Under the pieces are notes generated by a model, which saw nothing but the letters and a program-made list of their open reading frames with translations, was not told the origin of the DNA and made no database searches. This document shows positions 1-6,827 of a stretch of 64,000 bases of DNA, piece by piece. The stretch lies in NCBI GenBank assembly GCA_024399655.1, contig JAKSNP010000003.1, positions 1-64,000 on the forward strand, in the 5' to 3' direction. The stretch comes from Paludibacteraceae bacterium. Lineage in GTDB: Bacteria > Bacteroidota > Bacteroidia > Bacteroidales > Paludibacteraceae. Numbering within the stretch: position 1 is the first letter of the stretch; each line of letters begins with the position of its first letter. A program made the translations under genes and the position numbers.

Positions 1-90
1 GGTTGTGTGTGCTTGAAACTCTGCTTTGCTCAATGGTTCTCTGTAGTTCATAGTTTCTATCTTTTAGAGTGATTTATTGTTTTTTTTTAA

Positions 91-115
91 TGCCCAGAGG
101 GTTTCCCCTCCGGGC
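91..115. other. Hairpin after the first gene
   Basis: An imperfect GC-rich stem-loop (GCCCAGAGGG pairing with CCTCCGGGC) lies just beyond the stop of the first minus-strand gene. The run of T lies on the plus-strand 5' side, so on the minus transcript the hairpin is followed by A, not U. It may stop or stabilise the 3' end but is not a canonical intrinsic terminator. Bases 1-90 show nothing else recognisable. Confidence 0.35.
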
Positions 116-122
116 TGGTGGT

Positions 123-476
123 TTAAGCTTCAGCAACGGCTTGTTCAAAGCGGACTTGCTCTCTTGCGAATAAGAAGCGGACGGGGCAGAACTTGTAATT
201 GTCTTTCTCTACCGGTGCACCCCAAAATAGGTAGGCGTGCTGACCTTTCTTAACTTGTGCGCCTTTTGCTTTCCAACCATCAAAGGTGTTCAGTTCGACA
301 TCTACCAAGTTGTAGCACTCACGCAACAGTTGGTTGCACTTGAAATCGGTTCTGCCTGCTGTCTTGGCCACCTCTATCAAACCATTGGTGATGGTCTTTA
401 GATGCTCGCGATAATCTTGCATACGGGTGTTAGCTACTTCGTTCATGTTCTCGGATTTTTTAGTTGTTTTTGCCAT
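123..476 (-). CDS. Small ArdC N-terminal-like protein
   Basis: 117 aa from the ATG at 476. The stretch around residues 65-90 (DGWKAKGAQVKKGQHAYLFW) resembles the N-terminal domain of ArdC-type antirestriction proteins (DUF1738), which bind single-stranded DNA. No C-terminal peptidase-like domain is present, so this would be a free N domain. The start was chosen because the same context, CAAAATTTTACAACT-ATG-GCAAAA, precedes the unrelated gene at 3345-3686. An in-frame ATG at 542 would add 22 residues and corresponds to the start of the gene at 3723-3917. It is the first gene behind regulatory cassette 1. The antirestriction role is inference from weak similarity. Confidence 0.6.
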   Translation of the reverse strand: MAKTTKKSENMNEVANTRMQDYREHLKTITNGLIEVAKTAGRTDFKCNQLLRECYNLVDVELNTFDGWKAKGAQVKKGQHAYLFWGAPVEKDNYKFCPVRFLFAREQVRFEQAVAEA

Positions 477-539
477 AGTTGTAAAATTTTGAATTGTTAA
501 TATTTTAGTTGATTGATTTACTGTGTAAGAATTTGCTTT

Positions 540-760
540 CATTTTCAAATTTTGTTTTTTACACTGCTTTAAGAGGGTGTTCACATAACCGAACATAAAA
601 ACAAGGTTTTCGGCATTTTACTACCCCATCGGGGCTGGAGAAAATCCAATCAAAAATTAGCCTTCCGACATTTTTTATTAGAAACATGCTTGACCTTGTA
701 GTTTCGGGAGAATGCCCTAACTTTGCAGTGCTAAAATAACAATCATTATTTGGAAATGGG
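540..760. promoter_or_regulatory. Divergent regulatory cassette, copy 1
   Basis: The left half is a minus-strand leader containing GCTTTAAGAGGGTGTTC (566-582), shared with the copies at 3915 and 6080. The right half is a plus-strand Bacteroidota promoter: TTG 696-698, a 19-bp gap, then TAACTTTG 718-725. It is followed by a conserved leader ending in ACAATCATTATTTG just before an ATG at 756. The cassette drives the ArdC-like gene leftward and a 41-codon ORF or RNA rightward. No convincing -7 box was found for the minus direction. Confidence 0.7.
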
Positions 761-881
761 AGCCACAAAATTCTCCAGTAAATCAACCAACATTAACTTT
801 ATTCAAATCAACTATATTGGCAGAGACAACGGCACACAAAATCCCTACAATGAACGGCTAATGCCCATTGCAGCAAGATAG
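756..881 (+). CDS. Putative 41-aa small protein behind cassette 1
   Basis: This short ORF begins directly after the conserved plus-strand leader of cassette 1, about 25 nt from the predicted transcription start. The product starts MGATKFSSKSTNINF and ends NERLMPIAAR. It has no recognisable domain, signal or membrane segment. The equivalent position in cassette 2 also carries an ATG-started short ORF (4112-4234) with weak similarity near NRLPI. It could be a real microprotein, a leader peptide, or an accidental ORF inside a regulatory RNA. Confidence 0.35.
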   Translation: MGATKFSSKSTNINFIQINYIGRDNGTQNPYNERLMPIAAR

Positions 882-1235
882 CGAGTACCGCTGACCTAAT
901 AACCAAATGATAGAGAGTCAAGTTAGCGGCAAGATGGAAAGGTGTTGCAACCAACGCGCGAGTGTAGCGACATGGTGACGAACCACGACCTTGGTTGGAA
1001 ACCAAAAGTCAAGTGAAAAGAAAGGTAACGCCTACCTTGGGGAGTACCGATAAAATAAGAAAGATAATGCCCACAAGTTGCCTTGTCTGCCTATACGCAT
1101 AAAGCAAGCAATCGCATTCAATTGAACACGATTGCTTGCTCCATCAGCCCCAAGGGGAATTATCCTAAGAGCATTTACAATAATCACTCAGATAGGAAAA
1201 CTATTCAGAGAACCTCCGCACAGCAGAGTGAGCCA
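882..1235 (+). other. Transcribed-looking region without a clear gene; ends in a perfect hairpin
   Basis: Downstream of the cassette 1 promoter there is no ORF of convincing length. A 12-bp perfect stem (AGCAAGCAATCG 1103-1114 with CGATTGCTTGCT 1129-1140, 14-nt loop) is the only strong structure. It has no U-tract. A plus transcript continuing past it would be antisense to the gene at 1236-1634. Confidence 0.35.
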
Positions 1236-1634
1236 CTACAACCCCTCGATAACGTCCCAAAAGCATTTTGGAAGGTACACATTAGGCACATTAACTGCGT
1301 CTTGGAACAGAGGAGCGACCTCCTTTGGCGAATACCCTGCGATGCCGCATCCGACAGCGGTAACGAGGAAGATAAGATTCGGATGTTGTTTGGCACAATC
1401 AATGAACGTTGCCACCGCACGGCGAAAAGATGTCTCGCCTTCCATCGTTGGAAGGGCATAACAATGACCGGTAAGACCTTCACCTACGCCCCATACAGCA
1501 CCAAAGGTACGAAAGGCAAAGTAGGCAGCACCGCCTCCGTGGTGTCCCTCGATATTACTGCCGAATACGAATACCTCGTTCTTTTTCAGCGATTGGATAT
1601 TGTCCGGCGCGATACGGGTGGTAAATTTACACAT
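1236..1634 (-). CDS. A1S_2505-like phage-associated protein
   Basis: 132 aa. The N-terminal VFVFGSNIEGHHGGGAA and the later FLVTAVGCGIAGYSPKEVAP match the pattern of the A1S_2505 family of phage non-structural proteins, a macrodomain-like fold with conserved GSN and GCGxAG loops. Family length is similar, so it looks intact. The precise biochemical role is not established; a nucleotide or ADP-ribose ligand is only an inference from the fold. It is a typical accessory gene of prophages and integrated elements. Start is the ATG at 1634. Confidence 0.65.
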   Translation of the reverse strand: MCKFTTRIAPDNIQSLKKNEVFVFGSNIEGHHGGGAAYFAFRTFGAVWGVGEGLTGHCYALPTMEGETSFRRAVATFIDCAKQHPNLIFLVTAVGCGIAGYSPKEVAPLFQDAVNVPNVYLPKCFWDVIEGL

Positions 1635-1702
1635 AAATTGTGAATTGAGTTAAATTAACTGCTCAAAGGGCACTTCAAGCTCAAACAAAATTACCAAACC
1701 AA

Positions 1703-2434
1703 TTACAAGATGTCGTCAGTTTCAAAAGTCAAGTAATTAAATTTGTCATCACCATCTTCTTCGGCATTTCTAAGACTTTTGCTTTTCCCATTGACAAACA
1801 CATATTTAAGTCCATTCAAAGAGTTTGAATTCTCTAAACTATTTGATGTACCATAAAATGCTCGGTGATTTTTGCTAAGATATTTGGCACGTTCCATAAT
1901 GACCCAACGGTATATATTAGCCCACGGAGTATGCATAGGATTGATAACTATATCAACAGACGAAAACAATTGCTCAAATTCCTTTTGCATACTTGGCACT
2001 GCAATAGTAGGTTTGCCGTTTTTGTGGCATCTAATAATGCTACTTTCTCCACATAAAAGTAATAGACATTTTTTTCCATCAATTTCGAATTGACGATGTT
2101 CACGCAATTCCTTAAGTAACTTTTGAGCAATGTCTATATTTATTTGTCCTGATTGAGAAAATACCTGTCGCGAATTCATGGGCTGAATGCGCCCATTTTG
2201 AAGCAAGAACAATTCGCCATGTCGCTGACGATCAATAATAACCTCTATTACCGCAGTCACTCTATTGCCTTTCTTTATGGCACTTTCTAATTTGGGTAAA
2301 TCTCTTTTAGATCCTAGAGCCCAACCCGGAAACACAATCAGACCTTTTTTAAGCGTATTAACGCGGGAAATGGTATACTCTAAACGACTCCTATTAGTAC
2401 AACCATATTGTGATGAAATGATACAAATTTTCAT
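1703..2434 (-). CDS. Nitrilase-superfamily-like protein, possibly without the catalytic Glu
   Basis: 243 aa from the ATG at 2434. Three segments fit the carbon-nitrogen hydrolase fold: LIVFPGWALGS near residue 33, LLLLCGESSI near the middle, and VDIVINPMHTPW after it. The Cys of CGE is placed like the catalytic Cys of the family, followed by an acidic residue. The expected FPE glutamate, however, is FPG here. The catalytic Lys cannot be assigned. It may be a degenerate or specialised amidase. The promoter box at 2488-2495 leaves almost no leader for the upstream ATG at 2476, which supports the chosen start. Substrate unknown. Confidence 0.5.
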   Translation of the reverse strand: MKICIISSQYGCTNRSRLEYTISRVNTLKKGLIVFPGWALGSKRDLPKLESAIKKGNRVTAVIEVIIDRQRHGELFLLQNGRIQPMNSRQVFSQSGQINIDIAQKLLKELREHRQFEIDGKKCLLLLCGESSIIRCHKNGKPTIAVPSMQKEFEQLFSSVDIVINPMHTPWANIYRWVIMERAKYLSKNHRAFYGTSNSLENSNSLNGLKYVFVNGKSKSLRNAEEDGDDKFNYLTFETDDIL

Positions 2435-2487
2435 AAATTTCCCGTTCAATAATAAAACAACAAAATATAAAATCATAAAATTGCCTG

Positions 2488-2495
2488 CAAAATTA
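2488..2495 (-). promoter_or_regulatory. -7 box of the nitrilase-like gene
   Basis: Minus-strand TAATTTTG fits TAnnTTTG. Transcription would begin near 2481, about 45 nt before the ATG at 2434. Confidence 0.5.
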
Positions 2496-2542
2496 CGATT
2501 TTTTTTTCAATTTTCCAAATGATATTCAATATTCAGTAATAA

Positions 2543-2563
2543 AGGAGGGGTGTTCAACCTCCT
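2543..2563 (-). terminator. Hairpin downstream of the Sel1-repeat gene
   Basis: AGGAGG (2543-2548) pairs with CCTCCT (2558-2563) immediately after the Sel1 gene. The U-rich tail on the minus strand is short, so termination would be weak. Confidence 0.35.
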
Positions 2564-2565
2564 CA

Positions 2566-3249
2566 CTATTTCTTTTTTACAATAAAACGTTCTAAATTAT
2601 GCTTTGCAGTAGGACAGCCTCCTATTTTGACAGCCATCTTATAATAATCATATGCTTTATGTAAGTCCACAGGTACACCATATCCCTCCTCATAAATTCG
2701 TCCAAGAGTATTAAGAGCATTTGCATCATTCGCCATACTTTTATCACTAACAAGAGCATAAGCTCGCTCATAATCTCGCAAATTTCCCGGAGCATAGAGG
2801 AGTTCCAATGCTAAATTGTTTTTTGCATCAAGAAATCCTGCTTCCATCGCTCTCTCGTACCAATGAATAGCTAACGCAATATCTTTTTTTACACCAAGTC
2901 CATTGGAATATGAAAAACCAAGATTGTTCATCGCGCCACTTTCTCCATTTTTAGCACAATCAAAATAAATTTCAAATGCTTTTTTATATTCTCGTTTACC
3001 AAACCAACCACATTGCAAACCATAAGCGTAAGTATTCCCTGCCCAATAATCACCCTTTTTATATAGGTCACTTAATATAATTCGACCTTTTCTAATATCT
3101 CCTTCTTTAATTAGGCGCATAGCTTTGTCTTCCATTATTTCTATCTCTGAAATAGGTTCAAACTCTAAGGGTTCCGGTGAGAGTTTTAAGCTAACAATAC
3201 CTTTCTTTGTCATAATCATCGCCTCTCCAAATTGATAAAATTTTCGCAT
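2566..3249 (-). CDS. Sel1-repeat (TPR-like) protein
   Basis: 227 aa. Helical repeats of the Sel1 type are evident: AFEIYFDCAKNGESGAMNNL, NGLGVKKDIALAIHWYERAM and EEGYGVPVDLHKAYDYYKMA, each about 36 residues and spanning roughly 75-220. The first 60 residues form a non-repeat head. There is no signal peptide, so it is probably cytosolic. Such proteins act as protein-protein scaffolds; the partner is unknown. The ATG at 3249 sits about 25 nt after the predicted transcription start; an ATG 10 codons later is possible. It has its own promoter and is therefore a separate unit within the mobile element. Confidence 0.75.
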   Translation of the reverse strand: MRKFYQFGEAMIMTKKGIVSLKLSPEPLEFEPISEIEIMEDKAMRLIKEGDIRKGRIILSDLYKKGDYWAGNTYAYGLQCGWFGKREYKKAFEIYFDCAKNGESGAMNNLGFSYSNGLGVKKDIALAIHWYERAMEAGFLDAKNNLALELLYAPGNLRDYERAYALVSDKSMANDANALNTLGRIYEEGYGVPVDLHKAYDYYKMAVKIGGCPTAKHNLERFIVKKK

Positions 3250-3279
3250 AATCTTTTATTCTTATATTGATTTTCATTG

Positions 3280-3287
3280 CAAAAGTA
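3280..3287 (-). promoter_or_regulatory. -7 box of the Sel1-repeat gene
   Basis: Minus-strand TACTTTTG fits TAnnTTTG, about 30 nt before the ATG at 3249. The 10-bp dyad at 3293-3319 covers its -33 region and could double as an operator. Confidence 0.55.
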
Positions 3288-3292
3288 CAACA

Positions 3293-3354
3293 AGACTACG
3301 CAAAAACACTGCGTAGTCTCAAAAAAAACATAAAAGGAGGGCTTCTAACCCTCC
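3293..3354 (-). terminator. Tandem hairpins after the 113-aa gene
   Basis: The first minus-strand hairpin (GGAGGG ... CCCTCC, 3336-3354) overlaps the stop region and is followed by a T-rich stretch with eight consecutive T, a credible intrinsic terminator. A second, perfect 10-bp stem (AGACTACGCA 3293-3302 with TGCGTAGTCT 3310-3319) follows. Confidence 0.6.
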
Positions 3355-3686
3355 TCTTCCTCCTCTTTACAGATTCGGTACCAGACTTTTTCCGTGCCAT
3401 CTTTTTCGTTGCAAGAACGATAGTAGAGCATATAAAGGTCTCCTCCGATATGGTAGGCGAAATAGTTCCACAATCGAATAAGCAGTTGAGGATCATTGCC
3501 ACCATGACCTTCAATTTGCAGGAGGTTCTCTCCGTCTTTGTTGTAGAGGTGCAGCAATACAGGTGCACTGTAACCGTCAATGAAGGTGGCTACATAGCCA
3601 CATCCGCCACATACACTTGGGAAATGGTACATATCCAAATAGGAAGCCAAATCCTTGTTGTCAAACTTAATGAGTTCTTTTGCCAT
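3345..3686 (-). CDS. Hypothetical protein, 113 aa
   Basis: Not recognised. It starts MAKELIKFDNKD and has a Cys-rich patch near residue 26 (VCGGCGYVA) that could bind metal. It is rich in aromatic residues and ends in a run of five Glu and a Gly. The leader and start (ACAACT-ATG-GCAAA) copy those of the ArdC-like gene at 123-476, although the proteins are unrelated. It is the second gene behind cassette 2, 36 nt after the 64-aa gene. Confidence 0.6.
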   Translation of the reverse strand: MAKELIKFDNKDLASYLDMYHFPSVCGGCGYVATFIDGYSAPVLLHLYNKDGENLLQIEGHGGNDPQLLIRLWNYFAYHIGGDLYMLYYRSCNEKDGTEKVWYRICKEEEEEG

Positions 3687-3722
3687 AGTTGTAAAATTTT
3701 AATGGTTGTTAATTATTGTTGA

Positions 3723-3917
3723 TTACCACGTTTGAGAGCAAACGTTAAAGTCGATATACTCGTCATAAATATCTCCCCAATCTGCATCTTCAGGTGAAAG
3801 AATGAAGTTAGCAACTTTCTTAACGCTTTTTGTAATTTCTGCAAAACCGAATAAATCTAATTGTGTTCCCATAACTGTTCCTTGTTTAGTGGTTGATATT
3901 AAAGAATTTGTTGTCAT
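3723..3917 (-). CDS. Hypothetical protein, 64 aa
   Basis: Not recognised. A small soluble product beginning MTTNSLISTTKQG and containing TQLDLFGFAEITK, a segment resembling short partner-binding motifs such as the clamp-binding QLxLF. The start lies in the conserved leader of cassette 2 (ACAAATTTGAA-ATG type context), so it is the proximal gene of that operon. The clamp-binding idea is inference from the QLDLF string alone. Confidence 0.5.
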   Translation of the reverse strand: MTTNSLISTTKQGTVMGTQLDLFGFAEITKSVKKVANFILSPEDADWGDIYDEYIDFNVCSQTW

Positions 3918-4115
3918 TTCAAATTTTGTTTTTTACACTGCTTTTAGAGGGTGTTCACACCACCGAACATAAATCAAGGTTTCCGAAAAACAATACCACT
4001 ATGCAATACTGGAGATTTTTTAAGATCACATCGCCGGAACATGCCTCGACCTTGTCGTTTCGGGAGAATGCCCTAACTTTGCAGTGATAAAATAACAATC
4101 ATTATTTGACAATGA
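3915..4115. promoter_or_regulatory. Divergent regulatory cassette, copy 2
   Basis: Near-duplicate of the cassette at 540-760. The minus-strand leader contains GCTTTTAGAGGGTGTTC (3940-3956). The plus promoter has TTG 4052-4054, a 19-bp spacer and TAACTTTG 4074-4081. The leader after the promoter again reads ACAATCATTATTTG and ends at an ATG (4112). It drives two orphan genes leftward and short ORFs or an RNA rightward. Confidence 0.7.
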
Positions 4116-4234
4116 CAGCTCTAAATTCTATACCAACCACCAATAAGGCAAACAGGTCAGAACACAATAGGTTGCCCATTCGGTTGCAGACATGGAGGAA
4201 AGCACCAAGTTGGTTACCATTTGTAACCGATTGA
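4112..4234 (+). CDS. Putative 40-aa small protein behind cassette 2
   Basis: ORF starting at the ATG that follows the conserved leader, positionally matching the 41-aa ORF at 756. The product is basic (NRSEHNRLPIRLQTWRKAP) with no known domain. It overlaps the next ORF in another frame, so at most one may be genuine. Confidence 0.3.
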   Translation: MTALNSIPTTNKANRSEHNRLPIRLQTWRKAPSWLPFVTD

Positions 4235-4341
4235 TTGGCGGAGATAAACGATGTATTGAGGCAGTCGCTCTCCATAGTATCAACGAGATAATAAGAAACG
4301 ACCTAAATGGACTATGGCACGAACGATGCCCGGACAACTAA
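4192..4341 (+). CDS. Putative 49-aa small protein
   Basis: Begins MEESTKLVTICNRLIGG and continues with an amphipathic helix-like stretch, CIEAVALHSINEIIRNDL. The composition looks more protein-like than the overlapping 40-aa ORF. It is transcribed from cassette 2 if the promoter is active. Not recognised. From 4342 to 4594 no further gene is seen. Confidence 0.35.
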   Translation: MEESTKLVTICNRLIGGDKRCIEAVALHSINEIIRNDLNGLWHERCPDN

Positions 4342-4594
4342 TTGGCAGACGGATTAGGTTCCACCAAGAAAGGCAGGATGGCTGAAGCTGCCTAATGGTT
4401 ACAATGCACCAGCGCACCCTACCTAACAAAAGCAAATAAACGTAAGGAATAGTGGCACTCAACTGCCGATTGTGGAACTCGCCACCAAGGAGAACTGCAC
4501 TACCATATCGTTACGAAAAAGGCGCGGAAAAAGAAAAGCGGCTGCACATATGTACAATCGCTTTCTCATTTCAAATAAGACACCGAAACTGCAT

Positions 4595-5002
4595 TTAATA
4601 TGGCAAAACAACAATACCATCCCTTGAGTAGTATTCTTTTGCTGCATCGCCATACCTAATGGTAAAACTGGCATATTCTTCTTTATCAGTAAAATAAACG
4701 GAGAAGTTCTCATCTTTATCCACCTTGTGCCACTGACCGCATCCTTGTGGATTATCAACCCATGAAACGACTAAGTCAGCACCACCGGATTTTACAACAT
4801 ATACCCACACATCGGCATCATATGGATCGGTTGTAACACGGACATCACCCCACACCTCAAATGTTTCAGTCACCATCCCTTTATCAAGAGTATATACGCA
4901 ATTTGAAACAGGATTAGGACAAGGTCCAGTTGCGCAAATTCTATCTCGAGCAATAGCAAACAACGACGTAAATAATAGTATCAAAGTAAGATAACCTTTC
5001 AT
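4595..5002 (-). CDS. Secreted DUF6150-like protein
   Basis: 135 aa with a signal peptide (MKGYLTLILLFTSLFAIA) and a mature part of short beta-type repeats: DADVWVYVV, GADLVVSWV, ENFSVYFTDKEEYASFTIRY. The repeated x-AD-L/V-x-V-Y pattern and the CGQW segment resemble DUF6150. Four Cys in the first 45 mature residues suggest disulfides outside the cytoplasm. No function is known for the family. It is monocistronic between cassette 2 and the cassette 3 operon. An exported protein is unusual cargo here and may act at the envelope. Confidence 0.55.
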   Translation of the reverse strand: MKGYLTLILLFTSLFAIARDRICATGPCPNPVSNCVYTLDKGMVTETFEVWGDVRVTTDPYDADVWVYVVKSGGADLVVSWVDNPQGCGQWHKVDKDENFSVYFTDKEEYASFTIRYGDAAKEYYSRDGIVVLPY

Positions 5003-5141
5003 AAAAGAGTAATTTATTCATACAAATCTCTACAAAAAATATGCCAAGAGAAGATTACAAAATTACCTCAACTATCCGGCACACAAAACAGCGAGCGACG
5101 CCCACAGGCAAAGCGAGCGCGCGACATAAAAAAAAGGTCAC

Positions 5142-5471
5142 TTACGCAACCTTTTCTATATGTGGGTACTTTACCCGTTCTTCTATATCGTACACTCTTG
5201 GAAAGTGTCGCGGTATGTTCATTATTCCCCAATCACCTTTGGGGTCATAATTCATAACGTGCCAAAGGGTTGAAATCGTATCTTCGGGAAAGAGCCAAGA
5301 AAGTTGAGAAAAAGCGCGGTAGGCAATTTCTTCAAATTGGCTCCAAGTGGTTTGATACGGCACCACTTCTGCGGCTATGCACGCGGTCATATCCTCTGCC
5401 TCATCATCAAAGACAAAGGGGTTGCTGTTCAAAGCAGATAAAATCACATCTTGCAAATCTTTTGTAAGCAT
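5142..5471 (-). CDS. Hypothetical protein, 109 aa
   Basis: Not recognised. Acidic and aromatic-rich (WSQFEEIAYRAFSQLSWLFP), probably a small helical cytosolic protein. It begins 19 nt after the stop of the 176-aa gene and so forms an operon with it behind cassette 3. An extended Trp/Tyr-rich C-terminal half hints at a binding surface, but nothing more can be said. Confidence 0.55.
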   Translation of the reverse strand: MLTKDLQDVILSALNSNPFVFDDEAEDMTACIAAEVVPYQTTWSQFEEIAYRAFSQLSWLFPEDTISTLWHVMNYDPKGDWGIMNIPRHFPRVYDIEERVKYPHIEKVA

Positions 5472-5490
5472 AACATCAAATTTTTGAGGG

Positions 5491-6021
5491 TTAATATGAT
5501 AGGTTGTATATATTGCAAAAACCTTTGCACGCGCGCATAAATTCAGAGTAGCTGAGCGTGCCCTCTTGACGCATTACGCTATTTATGCCGTACCAGTAGT
5601 AAACATCGTTGAGGTACTGCTCGGCACTATAAAAGCCGGTGCGGTCGTTGTCTTCTTTTGCGTTCTCCATTGCTTCACGCAAACGATAGATTGCGCTTTC
5701 AAATTGTGCGCTGAAAGGTTCGAGGAAATGCTCGTACTGCTCGCACTCTTCCGCGTCTGCAAGTGTCAAATTGATTTTGACGCCGTGCTCGGCTGCATAG
5801 TCAATTAAGATGGGGTGCAAGTCAAACTCGTCCTCCTCTGTAACAAAGAAACCACCATCAACCAACGCAGTCAATATACTTGCGGTTATGTTTGTTTCGC
5901 GGTGATTAACCTTAACAACACTCGTAGTAACATCAATGTTGTTACTAACATTACTTACTTGTTTCTCACTACCTCTCTGGGTGCTCGGAACTTCATCAAA
6001 AGAAAAACTTAACTGTGACAT
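5491..6021 (-). CDS. Hypothetical protein, 176 aa
   Basis: Not recognised. The start at 6021 gives MSQLSFSFDEVPSTQ. Upstream in-frame sequence is low-quality and belongs to cassette 3. The N-terminal 50 residues are Ser/Asn/Thr-rich and probably disordered. The rest is helical (FSAQFESAIYRLREAMENAK) with a Tyr-rich patch, YLNDVYYWYG. It is the first gene of the cassette 3 operon and carries a QLSFSF motif near its N-terminus, similar in style to the QLDLF of the cassette 2 product. Confidence 0.55.
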   Translation of the reverse strand: MSQLSFSFDEVPSTQRGSEKQVSNVSNNIDVTTSVVKVNHRETNITASILTALVDGGFFVTEEDEFDLHPILIDYAAEHGVKINLTLADAEECEQYEHFLEPFSAQFESAIYRLREAMENAKEDNDRTGFYSAEQYLNDVYYWYGINSVMRQEGTLSYSEFMRACKGFCNIYNLSY

Positions 6022-6079
6022 ACTTATTGAATTTTTGTTGAACTTGCGTATAATGTAGTTTGCGTATGATTGAACCTTT

Positions 6080-6660
6080 AACGTTGCTTTAAGAGTGTGT
6101 TCCAGTAGAGGCGTGAGCAAGGTTTTTGCCAAAAATACTACCGCCACAGCCGAAGGGCGACGCAAGGAGTCTTGCCGTGGCGTGTGGAGATTTTTGAGAT
6201 AGTTGGTTTGCGGGCAAATTGATAGCTCTGTGAGTAGTGTAGGAAGGCAGGAAACAGGCGGAGTCTCGGTGCGGCCACAGTGCCAACCGTGCGCGTAACG
6301 AGACTCTGCCCCTGCCGTCATCGTACCGAAACGGAACACAATGCTATCAATGTACCTGATGTAAGTTGGAGCAAGGACCATCGAATAACGGAATATCACA
6401 GCAAGACTGCGACAAAGGAACAGTCTTGCCGTGACATGGAGTGCTGGCGTAGCGAGAATAGTAGCACATAGAAAAGCAGGAGGAACACAGCGAGAACTCC
6501 GGGACGGAGTCTTGCCGTGTTTCGTATGCCTTTCGTGCGAAAATGGAAGCGGAGCCGAGATAGTCCAAGCTCCAGTGTTGAAGGTTGCCCCCTAACCAAC
6601 TATCGGTGCAAAACATAGCCCGACCTTGAGCACACCGGAGAACACACTAACTTTGCAACG
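6080..6660. promoter_or_regulatory. Divergent regulatory cassette, copy 3 (expanded)
   Basis: Left half: GCTTTAAGAGTGTGTTC (6086-6102), followed by the AAGGTTTT seen in the other copies. Right half: TTG 6626-6628, a 19-bp spacer, TAACTTTG 6648-6655. Between the halves are about 430 bp more than in copies 1 and 2. This extra part is GC-richer and carries AGTCTTGCCGTG three times (6168, 6422, 6508). It drives the 176-aa and 109-aa genes leftward. Confidence 0.6.
6168..6519. repeat. Three AGTCTTGCCGTG repeats
   Basis: Exact 12-mers at 6168-6179, 6422-6433 and 6508-6519, two of them preceded by GG. They occur only inside the extra segment of cassette 3. They could be protein-binding sites or parts of a structured RNA. 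Confidence 0.6.
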
Positions 6661-6714
6661 GATAAAGGTGGTCACAATCGTACGCTGCTGCATGCAAAGT
6701 TCGACAATAAGGCA

Positions 6715-6780
6715 ATGAAACAAGTGTGTCACATTAGCCCTTTTCTATGCAGTTCCAAGCACTACAATAGCGTAAAGTAG
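6715..6780 (+). CDS. Possible 21-aa ORF behind cassette 3
   Basis: First ATG-started ORF after the cassette 3 plus promoter (MKQVCHISPFLCSSKHYNSV and one more residue). It is very short and without database-recognisable features. Unlike copies 1 and 2, the conserved leader is lost here, so the promoter more likely makes an RNA. Confidence 0.15.
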   Translation: MKQVCHISPFLCSSKHYNSVK

Positions 6781-6827
6781 TGAGAAAGGCAAGTAAAAAA
6801 ACAAAAACAAAAATAGATACCCATTTT

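Noticed and set aside
91-115. Intrinsic terminator after the first gene
   Set aside because: The hairpin is followed by A rather than U on the gene's transcript, so it is recorded as a hairpin only.
1083-1643. Long plus-strand ORF of 186 codons opposite the A1S_2505-like gene
   Set aside because: It is the antisense shadow of a gene with a clear family match and has no domain-like composition.
6089-6616. Several ORFs of 60-90 codons in the extra segment of cassette 3
   Set aside because: Cys/Ser-rich, low-quality translations without shared features; the region is better explained as regulatory DNA or RNA.
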